Shown here: positions 44,482-53,728 of the stretch, piece after piece
How positions within the stretch are numbered: position 1 is the stretch's first letter
Layout of the letters: the number at the start of each line of letters is the position of its first letter
From: Planctomycetota bacterium
GTDB lineage: Bacteria; Planctomycetota; UBA1135
NCBI GenBank assembly: GCA_027623295.1
Contig: JAQBXR010000003.1
Coordinates: forward strand, 62,001 to 126,000
Direction: 5' to 3'
DNA length: 64,000 bases
Position numbers and translations under genes: made by a program
The notes under the pieces: model-generated
What the model was told of the DNA's origin: nothing
Seen by the model: only the letters and a program-made list of their open reading frames with translations
Database searches by the model: none

Positions 44482-45223
44482 CTTTATAACGTGCAACGAC
44501 TAAGCTTCCCGCCAATGCAGCAACGGAAGAAATGACAACCGCTAAAACGATCGTCTCCACCGGTGGGAGCTCCGAAAGTGTGATCGGGCTATCGAACATC
44601 TGAAGTAGGTAATAAGCGGGATTGAGCTTGAAGTATGGAAGCAAGTTCTCCGGGATTGCGGTAAATGGCAACAGGACTGGCGTGACATAGAACCAAGCCT
44701 TCAAGATTACGGAGATTAAATGCTCCGTATCGCGATAGTAAACAACCAACACGCTGGAAATCGCTGCAATGCCGTAGCCAAATCCAAACAAACAAAGAAC
44801 GGAAAGCGGCAGAATCAGCAAGGACCAACTTGGCCGAAACCCGACAAACCAAACGATGATCGCAAGGGCTAAAAGCGAAAGCGTATATTCTGTAATCGCA
44901 AAGAGCGCCCGCCGCATTGGAAAAATCCAGATGGGGATTGCAACTTGCAACAATATTTTTTCGCCAGAAATAAGAGCCTTGCTCCCCTGCCCAATGCACG
45001 CCGTCAAGCATTGCCAAGGCAAAAGACATGCAAAGAGATGCAATGCAAATCCGCCCGGACCAGTGTCACGAGAAAATAGAAAGGAGAAGGCGACCGTCAT
45101 CGCCGAAAGCATGAGAATGGGGTTCAGCAATGACCAAACAAACCCAAGAACCGAACGTCGGTACTTTAAGGCTAGGTCTTGGCGCAGAAAGTTCTGAACA
45201 ATGACCAGCGAGGAATTTGCCAT
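44459..45223 (-). CDS. wzm: Polysaccharide ABC exporter permease (ABC-2 type)
   Basis: 254 residues with about six transmembrane helices (e.g. SLLNPILMLSAMTVAFSFLF) and the ABC-2 pattern FAITEYTLSLLALAII. The N-terminus QNFLRQDLALKYRRSVLGFVW is the typical amphipathic coupling helix of Wzm/KpsM/TagG. Paired and overlapping with wzt. Together they move undecaprenyl-linked or lipid-linked polysaccharide across the inner membrane. Confidence 0.91.
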   Translation of the reverse strand: MANSSLVIVQNFLRQDLALKYRRSVLGFVWSLLNPILMLSAMTVAFSFLFSRDTGPGGFALHLFACLLPWQCLTACIGQGSKALISGEKILLQVAIPIWIFPMRRALFAITEYTLSLLALAIIVWFVGFRPSWSLLILPLSVLCLFGFGYGIAAISSVLVVYYRDTEHLISVILKAWFYVTPVLLPFTAIPENLLPYFKLNPAYYLLQMFDSPITLSELPPVETIVLAVVISSVAALAGSLVVARYKDEIVFRL

Positions 45224-45282
45224 GGTGGGACTCAGCTTGCTGAGGATTGAGGAACGGACCTCATGAAGAAGGTTCGTTTACG

Positions 45283-46350
45283 TTAGCGTCGAAGAAGCCG
45301 TCGCAGGGCAGAACCCAAGCGAAACTCCAAACGACCCTGTAGATTGTCCATGCGCGTCCGTTCTGCCTCAAGTTCCGTCTCAAGGTGAAGTCGCTGGACC
45401 TCTTGTTGGTCGTTTTGGTTTTGGAGGTTCTGTAGAGCGATACGCCCAGCCAGCGTCTCCTGAACTCTATCCTCGTAAGCATTCACCCACCCATCTAACT
45501 CAGATGCAAGCCTAGCCGACTCCCGCATAAGTGCGTTGAATCGAGCGTCCCGCGGGGGCAGGGCAGGACTGACCGTACTCCATTGGCTTTCATCGGAAGC
45601 GCATGCGAGCAATTGTTGGTAGAGTTCCAGCCCACTTGGGTCCAGGGAGGAGAATGGCACGCTCTGTAGAGGGGCATGATTCAGCCGGCGGTTCACGGCG
45701 TCCACCATGGCCTCTTCGTTAAGGCGCACCCCGAAACTGGCGAAGAAGCGGGCGCACCGTTGAGCCTCGGCTTGTGGAGCAGCAAGAATCCCTTCATAGC
45801 TCACAACGAGCACCTCCGCATCTGCGAGACTTCCACATGCCGAGGCCGTGTACTCCTGCCACAAGAACCCAGCGAGCTCCGGTGAAATCTTATTTCGTTT
45901 GTCCAGAGAAGTCGCGACAGCAGATGGATGACGAAGGCAAAGGACTGCACGCGAAGGGCCAGGGAGCAGTGGCTGCCAAAAAGGAAGCAGCAGGCTCATG
46001 CGCGGATCCTTCATACTCCAACAGGTTGCGGATTCGCTTAAGAGCTTTAAGGATGCAACTGCCTGCTCGCGAAGAGCGTCAAATTCGTTGCCGGAGAAAT
46101 CACCGGTCGGCGAAGCCGGAGGGTTTCTCCAATTACCACCATTGCATTGCAGCAACTCCTCGTTAATCCTTCTGATTTCGAGGTTCTCCCAGTAGCCATA
46201 TTCATTATCGGCGCCAGGGCCAGCGAGGCTTTGGGGAGCTCCGAAGCCAACGCCCCCAGCCTCTAACATGCGCGACACCATGGAGGTGCCGCTGCGGTGC
46301 ATTCCCAAAACAGGAACGGCAATCGTAGATGTCGAATCCATCGAACCCAT
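45283..46350 (-). CDS. Sulfotransferase with C-terminal coiled coil
   Basis: 355 residues. The PAPS 5'-phosphosulfate loop is VLGMHRSGTSMVSRML near the N-terminus, and the 3'-phosphate-binding region is CLRHPSAVATSLD. The last ~80 residues (AGRIALQNLQNQNDQQEVQR...) are a predicted coiled coil ending in a basic tail, unusual for this family, and could mediate assembly with other glycan enzymes. I used the ATG at 46350 just after the upstream stop. Transfers sulfate from PAPS, probably to a glycan. Confidence 0.84.
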   Translation of the reverse strand: MGSMDSTSTIAVPVLGMHRSGTSMVSRMLEAGGVGFGAPQSLAGPGADNEYGYWENLEIRRINEELLQCNGGNWRNPPASPTGDFSGNEFDALREQAVASLKLLSESATCWSMKDPRMSLLLPFWQPLLPGPSRAVLCLRHPSAVATSLDKRNKISPELAGFLWQEYTASACGSLADAEVLVVSYEGILAAPQAEAQRCARFFASFGVRLNEEAMVDAVNRRLNHAPLQSVPFSSLDPSGLELYQQLLACASDESQWSTVSPALPPRDARFNALMRESARLASELDGWVNAYEDRVQETLAGRIALQNLQNQNDQQEVQRLHLETELEAERTRMDNLQGRLEFRLGSALRRLLRR

Positions 46351-46354
46351 GCTA

Positions 46355-47191
46355 TCAGGCAAGTTGCCCACAGCGTTTTCGATAGGCCTCTAGGCAGCGT
46401 TCACCATCCGCTAAGCCATGCAGGCGTTCCTGCAAAAGCCGCCCCGCCAAGGCGTAAAGATCTAGATCTAACTCGTTCCTTGCTGCCACATCGGCGAACA
46501 GCTCCGAGCCGCAGGCTTTTTCGGCCTCATTCATGCGCTCTTGAAGAGTGGGCTTCCGGCCTACGGTCACATTCTGTGGAGTCGTCGCAAGATTGATGCC
46601 GGAGAAATGAGGGGCCAACTGCTGCTCCGCCAAGGCAAGACTGGCTTCCAGCTGATCAACCGTTCCACAAACCGCGACTTCTTTTAACCGAGTTCGCGCA
46701 AGTTCTGCATCGGGAACTCTGCGTGCTTCTCGAGGATTACAGGTTAAGACCGATGCGTGGTAGTTGCAAAGTAGATTTACACGGCCACGGTCAAGACGCC
46801 ACTGAACATAATCTGGAAAGCTATATTTTTTTGCGTGTTTGCTTCCAGGGGATTCGCTTTTCTGCTTGCGCTCGTATTTGTAAATCGAATGCATTCGATC
46901 CAACGGATGCCGCAAAAAAACAACTCCGAAAAGGCTACTTTTTTCCACCTCCGGCAAAGGGAAGCGAAGGTGGTGGCTCGACAAAGCCCGCACCTTGGGG
47001 CGCTTCACTAGGTAAGCAGCGATCTCTTCTGGCAAATGAACGGAACTTGCTTGATTGCCATCGTATTCAGCAAAACCTTTGCCAAACTCCCGCTTTAACG
47101 CATAGTCAAATGTGGTCCCTCCATTCTTAAAAATATGGAAGTGCACCAAAACATTTCTTCGCGTTGCCACCTCTTTTTTTCGGCCTAGCAT
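46355..47191 (-). CDS. Sulfotransferase, family 2 (heparan-2-O-like)
   Basis: 278 residues. The N-terminal HFHIFKNGGTTFDYAL is the P-loop type of carbohydrate 2-O-sulfotransferases, and FLRHPLDRMHSIYKYER is the PAPS 3'-phosphate site. This group sulfates polysaccharides, which fits the locus. The ATG at 47191 overlaps the preceding glycosyltransferase stop by seven bases. A longer frame from 47227 adds 12 residues. Catalytic base not located with confidence. Confidence 0.83.
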   Translation of the reverse strand: MLGRKKEVATRRNVLVHFHIFKNGGTTFDYALKREFGKGFAEYDGNQASSVHLPEEIAAYLVKRPKVRALSSHHLRFPLPEVEKSSLFGVVFLRHPLDRMHSIYKYERKQKSESPGSKHAKKYSFPDYVQWRLDRGRVNLLCNYHASVLTCNPREARRVPDAELARTRLKEVAVCGTVDQLEASLALAEQQLAPHFSGINLATTPQNVTVGRKPTLQERMNEAEKACGSELFADVAARNELDLDLYALAGRLLQERLHGLADGERCLEAYRKRCGQLA

Positions 47192-49422
47192 GGTGTCTCC
47201 ACTTTTTTCAAAACCGTTTTCTCCCAAGCAAAATCTCCCAGCACAATCTGGGTTGCCCTTGCCCGCGAAAAGTTTTTCAAAACGAAGGCTTGTCCCTGTT
47301 CAGCGAGACTACTCCGCGCTGACGAATCTGCCAACAACGCGATAATCCGTGCCGCAATCTCTTGAGGCGTATTTCCAATAACAAGAGGACATCCACTGAC
47401 CGCTATCCCTTCCGCTCCGATCTCAGTGGTTACAACCGGCAAACCGTTCGCCATGGCCTCCACCACTTTCCCCTTCACGCCAGCACCAAAGCGAAGCGGA
47501 ACCACGGCAATGTCTGCCATTTTGTAGGCCAGCCGAAGCGCTTCGTCATCAATCCGTCCATGAAGTTTTGTAACCCCCGACGCCAAGGCCTCGGTTCTGC
47601 GGCCTGCTCCTCCACCGACAAGATGAACCTGAACGTCTGGATGCTTTTCCACGATGAGCGGCAAAATTTGATCGTGGAACCAATGGACCGCGTCTTCATT
47701 GGGCGGATGTCCATAACCACCAACAAACAACAGGTTTCTCGCATTCGCCGATACCGAATAATCCACCAGGTCCTCGTAAAAGAAAATGGGCACCTCCAAA
47801 ATGCGCTTCTCCGGGAAATCGCGACGCATGACCTCAGCTTCGTAGAGACTCGGAGTATGCACTGCATCTGAGGCTTCGATGAGGCGGTGCTCAATTAATT
47901 TTTGACGCGCGGCCTCTGGGGAAATTCCAGTTTTCCCAGAGTTCTCCCAGCGCCGTTGCTCGCGAAGGTAATGAAGATCTACTACCTGAAAAACAATGCG
48001 GGCTTTGGTGTGGCGTCGCAAAGGTTCCATAAGCGGATCCGCAACTTCCCACCTACTTAGGTAAGCAAAGTCGATGCTACTCCCATGCTCTTTTAGCCAA
48101 CTGTCCATATCTAGATACTCTTGCCCATGCAAAACCTCAACACCCGCAGCCTCCATGATGGCGGTATTAGGCTGAACCGGGAAAAGGTTTGATGGGCGGA
48201 ACAATACGCGATAGCCCAAATCTAAAAATAGTTGGATGTACATCCATGTGAGACGGAGGCCCGCCTCGTTTTCCCACTGCGGGATTTGATAGTCCGCAAT
48301 CAGTACACACGGCTTGTGAGTCCCGCGACACTGCGCCCGATCCAAGTTTTGAGGTCCGCCTGCTTGCTCGGCCTGCAATGTCTCGCGCCACTTCTCCTCG
48401 AACTTGATTTGGTTTTCAACTTGATAGCGCTTTAGGCCAGAATTTAGATCCGTGCCGTGAGAAACACCTTCAAGATGAGTCACTACCGCGCGTGGCTCGT
48501 AAACAGTTCTATAGCCTGCTGCGCGCACCGCAAAGGCAAGATCGGCATCTTCGTAATAGGCCGGAGCAAAACGATCGTCGAACCCGCCAATTTTTTTCCA
48601 TAAAAAATCTGGAATTAAAATGCATGCGCCAGATCCATAGTCCGTGTCCTTAAAGAAAGAAAACGCCGGAAGGTTCGGGTTTTGACCACGGCCGTAGTTC
48701 CACCCACTTCCATCGCTAAAAATAATCCCGCCCGCTTCCTGCAGGAGACCGTCCGCGCAAAGCAATTTGGCTGCAACCAAGCCGATCTCCTTGTCTGACT
48801 CTGCCCGGTTCACCATGGCCTCCAGCCAACCCTCGTGAACCAAGGTGTCGTTATTCAGGAAGACTAAATACTTGCCGCGGGCAAAGGTCGCGCCGTGATT
48901 GCAATTGCGCAAGAACCGCAAGTTTTTCTCATTTCGAACAAAACGAACCCCCTTAGCCTTCTCTGGCAAATCTCTGATTTCGTCTTGTGAATTGTCGTCT
49001 AGGATTAAGACTTCATATCGAATTTTGTTGCCCGAATAAGAAAGAATCGATTTGAGGCACCCATAAGTAATGCGCCATTGCTCAAACACTGGGATTAAAA
49101 TCGAAACCACTGGCTCCTCTTGCTCCACAAATTCCAGCACCTCCACTTCTTCAAAAGTAAGTGTTTCGATGGCGTCGAGATAGGGATGCCCCTCCGCGCT
49201 TCCTGCTCTCCAGGTGCCGTGTGCATAGCGCAGAACGGGACCCGAAAGTCGCCCAAGGGTGGCTTGATAAAAGGCAAGCCTGCGGGTTCCCTTTGGCAGG
49301 ACAAGACCCTTCACTTTTTGAGCCACCAAAACCATCCGCGCCACAAAGGGAACCCCCTGGGCCCTTAAGTTTTGGTTGAAGTGGCGAGCGCGTCGGGCGC
49401 TTCGAGCAAGAAAGCGAAACAT
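47185..49422 (-). CDS. Bifunctional glycosyltransferase, GT2 plus GT4
   Basis: 745 residues. After ~85 residues of basic N-terminal region comes a GT-A family-2 domain: VSILIPVFEQWRITYGCL, LILDDNSQDE, FLNNDTLVHEGWLEAM, APAYYEDADLAF. From about residue 370 there is a GT-B family-4 domain: LLFVGGYGHPPNEDAVHWF and IAVVPLRFGAGVKGKVVEAMANG. Such two-domain enzymes add two successive sugars or build short repeats. I used the ATG at 49422; a TTG/longer frame starts at 49473. It overlaps the downstream sulfotransferase. Confidence 0.9.
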   Translation of the reverse strand: MFRFLARSARRARHFNQNLRAQGVPFVARMVLVAQKVKGLVLPKGTRRLAFYQATLGRLSGPVLRYAHGTWRAGSAEGHPYLDAIETLTFEEVEVLEFVEQEEPVVSILIPVFEQWRITYGCLKSILSYSGNKIRYEVLILDDNSQDEIRDLPEKAKGVRFVRNEKNLRFLRNCNHGATFARGKYLVFLNNDTLVHEGWLEAMVNRAESDKEIGLVAAKLLCADGLLQEAGGIIFSDGSGWNYGRGQNPNLPAFSFFKDTDYGSGACILIPDFLWKKIGGFDDRFAPAYYEDADLAFAVRAAGYRTVYEPRAVVTHLEGVSHGTDLNSGLKRYQVENQIKFEEKWRETLQAEQAGGPQNLDRAQCRGTHKPCVLIADYQIPQWENEAGLRLTWMYIQLFLDLGYRVLFRPSNLFPVQPNTAIMEAAGVEVLHGQEYLDMDSWLKEHGSSIDFAYLSRWEVADPLMEPLRRHTKARIVFQVVDLHYLREQRRWENSGKTGISPEAARQKLIEHRLIEASDAVHTPSLYEAEVMRRDFPEKRILEVPIFFYEDLVDYSVSANARNLLFVGGYGHPPNEDAVHWFHDQILPLIVEKHPDVQVHLVGGGAGRRTEALASGVTKLHGRIDDEALRLAYKMADIAVVPLRFGAGVKGKVVEAMANGLPVVTTEIGAEGIAVSGCPLVIGNTPQEIAARIIALLADSSARSSLAEQGQAFVLKNFSRARATQIVLGDFAWEKTVLKKVETPC

Positions 49423-49561
49423 GGTTTTGGAAGAGGCCCTGAGGGGGAGGGGGTGGCCAGAAAAGGGTTGCACCTATTCTCCCATTTTCTCGCTAGGATG
49501 CCAGGTGCAGTCATGCGTCAATCCGCCCGCAGGCCTGTCTCTGCAAAATGCGTCTCTGGCC

Positions 49562-50407
49562 CTAGCGCATCCGCTTGGACTCAATAATCGAAGCCAAATC
49601 GTAACCCAGTCGTTCACAAGGCGCAGTAAAGGCCTTCATAAAGTCGCCCACGTGATTTTTCACGAATGTCTCATAATCAGAATGCGTTCTCTTACCCCCC
49701 ACGAAACGCTCCCCCTGTGCCTCAAAGGCTTGGGCCCGTGCCGGACTGTAAAACATCCCGGGTATTTGATGCGCGACCTCATGGTTTTCCAGGGCAGACA
49801 TCCACTTCTTGCTGCCAAATAGGCTGCCGCGCTCAATATCAAGAGTGTTCCAGCCCAAATCCAAAGCCTGATTTACCTTTTCCAACTCGCCGGAGCAATC
49901 TTTAATTAGATCTTCAAATCGAACCAACGCCAAGCCCTTGGACCAAGACTCTGCATCACGCCAAGATTCATAATGATTCGTCCACCCGCCATCAAGCCGG
50001 TCGGGGCGAATTTCATACTGTTTCATGTTGGCCGATGAAATGAAACTTGAAAAAAAGTTATGCAGTTGATGTGGTTCTGAGATTTCAACGCCATTTAAAC
50101 GATTATGAGAAAGGCGGGACATCATGCAATCAAAGGGATTGCGCACTACAACGATGACGACATCTGCCTTGTTCGCAGCCAGGTTGCCCTCCCAATAAGG
50201 CATGTGCGTTTTCACGAAAGACCTCTCTGCGTCTCCGGCAAGCTCGGGCCAATCGATGTTTTTCCCCGTTTCCGGATTGTGCTTTTTTACCGAGCGGGAA
50301 TCCATCGCCCAGCCCTTCTCAATTCCATAAGTGAGAAAGCGAAACCAGGTGGCGCCAGACTTCGGGTAGGACGCAGTTAAAACTCTTTTGGTCTTTAAGC
50401 GAGACAT
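49562..50407 (-). CDS. Sulfotransferase, family 1 (cytosolic type)
   Basis: 281 residues. ASYPKSGATWFRFLTYG is the classical PAPS-binding P-loop. VVVRNPFDCMMSRLSHNR is the 3'-phosphate-binding region, and FVKTHMPY supplies the probable catalytic His. This arrangement is close to Sulfotransfer_1 enzymes. Transcribed with the glycosyltransferases of the locus, 139 bp after its neighbour. Acceptor unknown; a glycan is most likely by context. Confidence 0.86.
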   Translation of the reverse strand: MSRLKTKRVLTASYPKSGATWFRFLTYGIEKGWAMDSRSVKKHNPETGKNIDWPELAGDAERSFVKTHMPYWEGNLAANKADVVIVVVRNPFDCMMSRLSHNRLNGVEISEPHQLHNFFSSFISSANMKQYEIRPDRLDGGWTNHYESWRDAESWSKGLALVRFEDLIKDCSGELEKVNQALDLGWNTLDIERGSLFGSKKWMSALENHEVAHQIPGMFYSPARAQAFEAQGERFVGGKRTHSDYETFVKNHVGDFMKAFTAPCERLGYDLASIIESKRMR

Positions 50408-50558
50408 GATGACTAAAACTGGAAGTACAAGAAACGACTGCCTTCACGTGACGCGCGGATTCCTTGAGGCGTTTGCGGAAAACCAGGACGAACATGCAGT
50501 ACCCAAGCCACAGTGTGGGGACGATGAAGACGATCAAAGCCTGAATGAAAAACCACAT
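50319..50558 (-). CDS. Possible small membrane protein upstream of the sulfotransferase
   Basis: 79 codons. The first ~32 residues form a clear membrane segment with a basic end (WFFIQALIVFIVPTLWLGYCMF, RKRLKE). The rest lies in a different frame within the sulfotransferase gene and looks unstructured. It overlaps that gene's start by 89 bases and is divergent from the sulfatase-fold gene. A genuine short membrane peptide or the remnant of one is possible. Confidence 0.3.
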   Translation of the reverse strand: MWFFIQALIVFIVPTLWLGYCMFVLVFRKRLKESARHVKAVVSCTSSFSHHVSLKDQKSFNCVLPEVWRHLVSLSHLWN

Positions 50559-50596
50559 GGCGAAGCCGCCGAGCAGAGTATATCCTAGCTTCGCTG

Positions 50597-52444
50597 ATGC
50601 TTAGTCTCCTCAACACCCGCCTCACAAGTCGGCTCAGTAGCTCACTATGGCTCGGATTGGGCGGCGCTGGATTGGGCGCATTGGTTGGCGCAATCGAAGG
50701 CAGATGGATAGCTCACAGAGACTTTATTCCACTCACACCCTTCTCCAGAGAGCTCCTCTCCATTTGCCTGGCTTACCTCGTGCTTGTAGGTGGGATCGGG
50801 ATTTTGCTCGGCTTGGCGCGAAGGTGGAGTCGCCCGGAACGAATTGTTTGCGGATTGACTATGGCGTGCGCCGTTTGGGTTCTCCCTTATCAATCGACTT
50901 CGGGCGTAACCACAATCTTGGGGCTCAGCATGGTGGCCGGTGCGTGCGGGATTTTCCTCCGAAGCTCCACTCGGGTGCGCGGCATGCTCTGGATTTTTAA
51001 TTTTTTGCTATTGCTGATCCTTTTGGCGGGCTATCCAAATCTTAATGCCACGGCCAAGCCTGCCGCTTCTCAAGGGGCGCCCAACGTTGTACTGGTGGTC
51101 ATAGACACGCTTCGTGCCGATGCCCTTTCTCCGTTTGGCTCCACCCGCCGGACGGAAAGCATTTCACCGGTCATGGATTCCCTAGCACAAAAGGGAACTC
51201 GATTTGATAAAGCCTACGCCCAAGCGCCATGGACTAGGCCGTCGACCGCTTCCTTGTTCACCGGGTTATACCCTGCGAGTCATGGCATTGTGACTCCGTT
51301 TGATCCCTTAGACCCCTCACTCCAAACCATGGCGTCTATGCTGCAAAAAAGTGGCTATCAAACTATTGGCTTCTCCGCGAACCCCCAGGTTTCGGCAGCA
51401 TTCGGTTTCCACAATGGCTTTGATCGTTTTTGGAATTCCACCACGCAACTGGAAGACCGATCTGCTGGCATTCGGCTACTAAGAAAATGGGGCTTGGGCA
51501 AGGTAGAAAAACAACCGGCCAGAGGTGTTCTGCATTCCACTGCGGACGACGTCAACCTGGCCATCAAAAAATGGGTGCGTGGTAATCGCGCCGATACACC
51601 GACCTTTCTTTACGTTCACTATCTGGACCCACACGACCCATACACTGCGCCGGAAGATTTACTCGGCCAGCCTCGTTTGGCCGAAGTGGAAGAGGCCCCT
51701 TTGTATGCCAGCCAAGAATTGCCACCCTACCCTCTTGAGGGATCTTCACTTCCGAAAGTCAACTCACAGGAATTGCACGAACTGCAACGCCGCTATGACA
51801 CGGAAGTTCGATATGTCGATGACCGCTTAGGCAAGATGCTGGAACTTTTGCGCGCTGAAGGAGTTTACGGTGAAGACGATTACTTGATGATCACCTCTGA
51901 CCATGGCGAAGAGTTTTATGAGCACAGACAGTGGCAGCACGGGCGATCGCTTTACGAAGAGATGATTCGTGTGCCTTTGATTATGGTTGGACCGACAGTC
52001 GCCAAAGATCAGGTCTTTCAAGAGCCTGTTGAATTGGTCGACGTCATGCCCACCGTTGCTGCCTGGGTCGGTGCGCCTCCACCTTTTGAGCAACATGGAG
52101 AAAACCTATTTGGAAATCGCAAAAAGGTTGGCGCATTTTCGCATCGCCCTCGTGAGCAGCACCCCATTTGGTCCTTGCGTATTGCCGACCAAAAAGTCAT
52201 ATGGGTTAAAAATGGAGATCACTGGGTCAAGCTTGCTTTCGATTTGAAGGTTGACCCGCTTGAGGCGCATTCACTAGAAGCAGAAGGGGGTAAGCCTTTC
52301 TTGGCCATGCATCAACGCTTAGCGGAGCTTATGGAGTCTTCCGCACGGTATCGGCGAGAAGGGAATGGCGCGGTCGAACTCGGCGCGAGCGACGCGCAAG
52401 GATTGGAACAACTCGGTTATATCGACGGTGCAGAAGAAGACTGA
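50597..52444 (+). CDS. Membrane-anchored sulfatase-fold protein, polysaccharide locus
   Basis: 615 residues. Four N-terminal hydrophobic segments (~15-150) precede a sulfatase/alkaline-phosphatase-superfamily domain. Metal site: VLVVIDTLRADAL. Nucleophile motif: APWTRPSTASLFTGLYP, again with Thr where Cys/Ser would be modified in sulfatases. Second metal site: MITSDHGEEFYEHRQWQHG. It is the only plus-strand gene in the middle of the glycan locus. It may act as a transferase or hydrolase on the surface glycan, such as adding or removing phosphoethanolamine, phosphate or sulfate. Confidence 0.88.
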   Translation: MLSLLNTRLTSRLSSSLWLGLGGAGLGALVGAIEGRWIAHRDFIPLTPFSRELLSICLAYLVLVGGIGILLGLARRWSRPERIVCGLTMACAVWVLPYQSTSGVTTILGLSMVAGACGIFLRSSTRVRGMLWIFNFLLLLILLAGYPNLNATAKPAASQGAPNVVLVVIDTLRADALSPFGSTRRTESISPVMDSLAQKGTRFDKAYAQAPWTRPSTASLFTGLYPASHGIVTPFDPLDPSLQTMASMLQKSGYQTIGFSANPQVSAAFGFHNGFDRFWNSTTQLEDRSAGIRLLRKWGLGKVEKQPARGVLHSTADDVNLAIKKWVRGNRADTPTFLYVHYLDPHDPYTAPEDLLGQPRLAEVEEAPLYASQELPPYPLEGSSLPKVNSQELHELQRRYDTEVRYVDDRLGKMLELLRAEGVYGEDDYLMITSDHGEEFYEHRQWQHGRSLYEEMIRVPLIMVGPTVAKDQVFQEPVELVDVMPTVAAWVGAPPPFEQHGENLFGNRKKVGAFSHRPREQHPIWSLRIADQKVIWVKNGDHWVKLAFDLKVDPLEAHSLEAEGGKPFLAMHQRLAELMESSARYRREGNGAVELGASDAQGLEQLGYIDGAEED

Positions 52445-52512
52445 GATCTACGCGCGTCTATCGATGGCCTTTCTGAGCAACTACTCCACACAAAGCTCGG
52501 TCCAACGTGAAC

Positions 52513-53718
52513 CTAGGTCTTGACTAATTCAGACCAACGCGGCAAAACAGCCTCCGCAGTAAAGGATCGTTCGGCCAAGGATTTCGAGCGCATCCGCATT
52601 CCCTCAAGTTCCGCGCGTTCGATATATGCCTGGTGGATAACGGCGGCCAGGGCTTCTGGATTGTTTTGTGCAACGTGGTAACCAATGCGTTCCTGCTCCA
52701 CCATTTGCGCAAGTTCGCTTTCGGCTTCAATCACCAGCAAGATCGCCGCCCCAACACCGAGGTAGGTCATGGTCTTGCTTGGATACGCATGACGATAAAT
52801 ATCTGGGTTGAGTGCAATGAGCCCGAGGTCGCAGGTCTTTATTACATGCACGGCATTTTCGATTGGATGATAGCCATGAAAAAAAACACTTCGATTCAAT
52901 CGGGAGCCGGCAAGTTCTTCTAACCCTTCGCGCCCGACGCCGTCACCGAGTAAGTCAAAACGAACCGCTGGTAGGTCCTCAAGGAGGGCCATGGCTTCAA
53001 GCATGGTTTCGAGCCCTTGGAAGCGTCCAAGGTTTCCTGCGAACAGAATACGGAAACTACCTTCTGGTTTTTCAAGTCCCTTCGGCATGTAGCCTTTGCC
53101 ATCGAAAGACTGAAGCTGAAAATTATTTAAAACTTCAACGTTGTTGGTTGGCAACCCCCGTGCCGCAATGGCTTCGCGCATATCAGAAGAGAGAACAATA
53201 ACCCGATCCGCCTTCGCACAGTTTTCCCGATCGATGCGCGAAAGAAATTTTGTAAGAAAACCTTTCTTGGCCAGGCCGGAAATTAGGGCGATCTCTGGGT
53301 AGATGTCCATCATGTGATAGAAAAACTTACCTCCCCGTAAGTGGACACACTTTCGCGCGGCCGCCGCCACCAATACGGGAGGCATGGTCGATGCCATGAC
53401 TAAGTCGTAACGTTTCTCTTTACGGCGAAAAAGAATGTGGCCGGCAATCGCACACATGAAAAACAACATATTCAACGCACGCACCGCATAATTACGTTTG
53501 GATTCTGGAAGTAACCGCACGCGCTTAACGTGAAATCCATCAAACTCCTGATGCCGTGGCATCTTTCGTTCTGCGGCCGCTTTGGTGTACGACGGCTGGG
53601 CAGTTAGAACCGTAACCTCGTGCCCGTCTGCAGCAAGCTGCGCGCCAATCGAACGCAGCATGGATGCGTACGGCGGAGAATCCGGCCAGAACCAGCGATG
53701 GATCAGGAGGATTTTCAA
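52513..53718 (-). CDS. Family 4 glycosyltransferase
   Basis: 401 residues of the GT-B fold. N-terminal ILLIHRWFWPDSPPYASML and AADGHEVTVLTAQPSY, and the C-terminal donor-binding FRILFAGNLGRFQGLETMLEA, AYPSKTMTYLGVGAAILLV. It resembles WbuB, the L-FucNAc transferase family, which agrees with the CapE/F/G genes right upstream. It lies 11 bp downstream of the epimerase gene. Sugar donor is inferred from context only. Confidence 0.88.
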   Translation of the reverse strand: MKILLIHRWFWPDSPPYASMLRSIGAQLAADGHEVTVLTAQPSYTKAAAERKMPRHQEFDGFHVKRVRLLPESKRNYAVRALNMLFFMCAIAGHILFRRKEKRYDLVMASTMPPVLVAAAARKCVHLRGGKFFYHMMDIYPEIALISGLAKKGFLTKFLSRIDRENCAKADRVIVLSSDMREAIAARGLPTNNVEVLNNFQLQSFDGKGYMPKGLEKPEGSFRILFAGNLGRFQGLETMLEAMALLEDLPAVRFDLLGDGVGREGLEELAGSRLNRSVFFHGYHPIENAVHVIKTCDLGLIALNPDIYRHAYPSKTMTYLGVGAAILLVIEAESELAQMVEQERIGYHVAQNNPEALAAVIHQAYIERAELEGMRMRSKSLAERSFTAEAVLPRWSELVKT

Positions 53719-53728
53719 AGACTAAACC

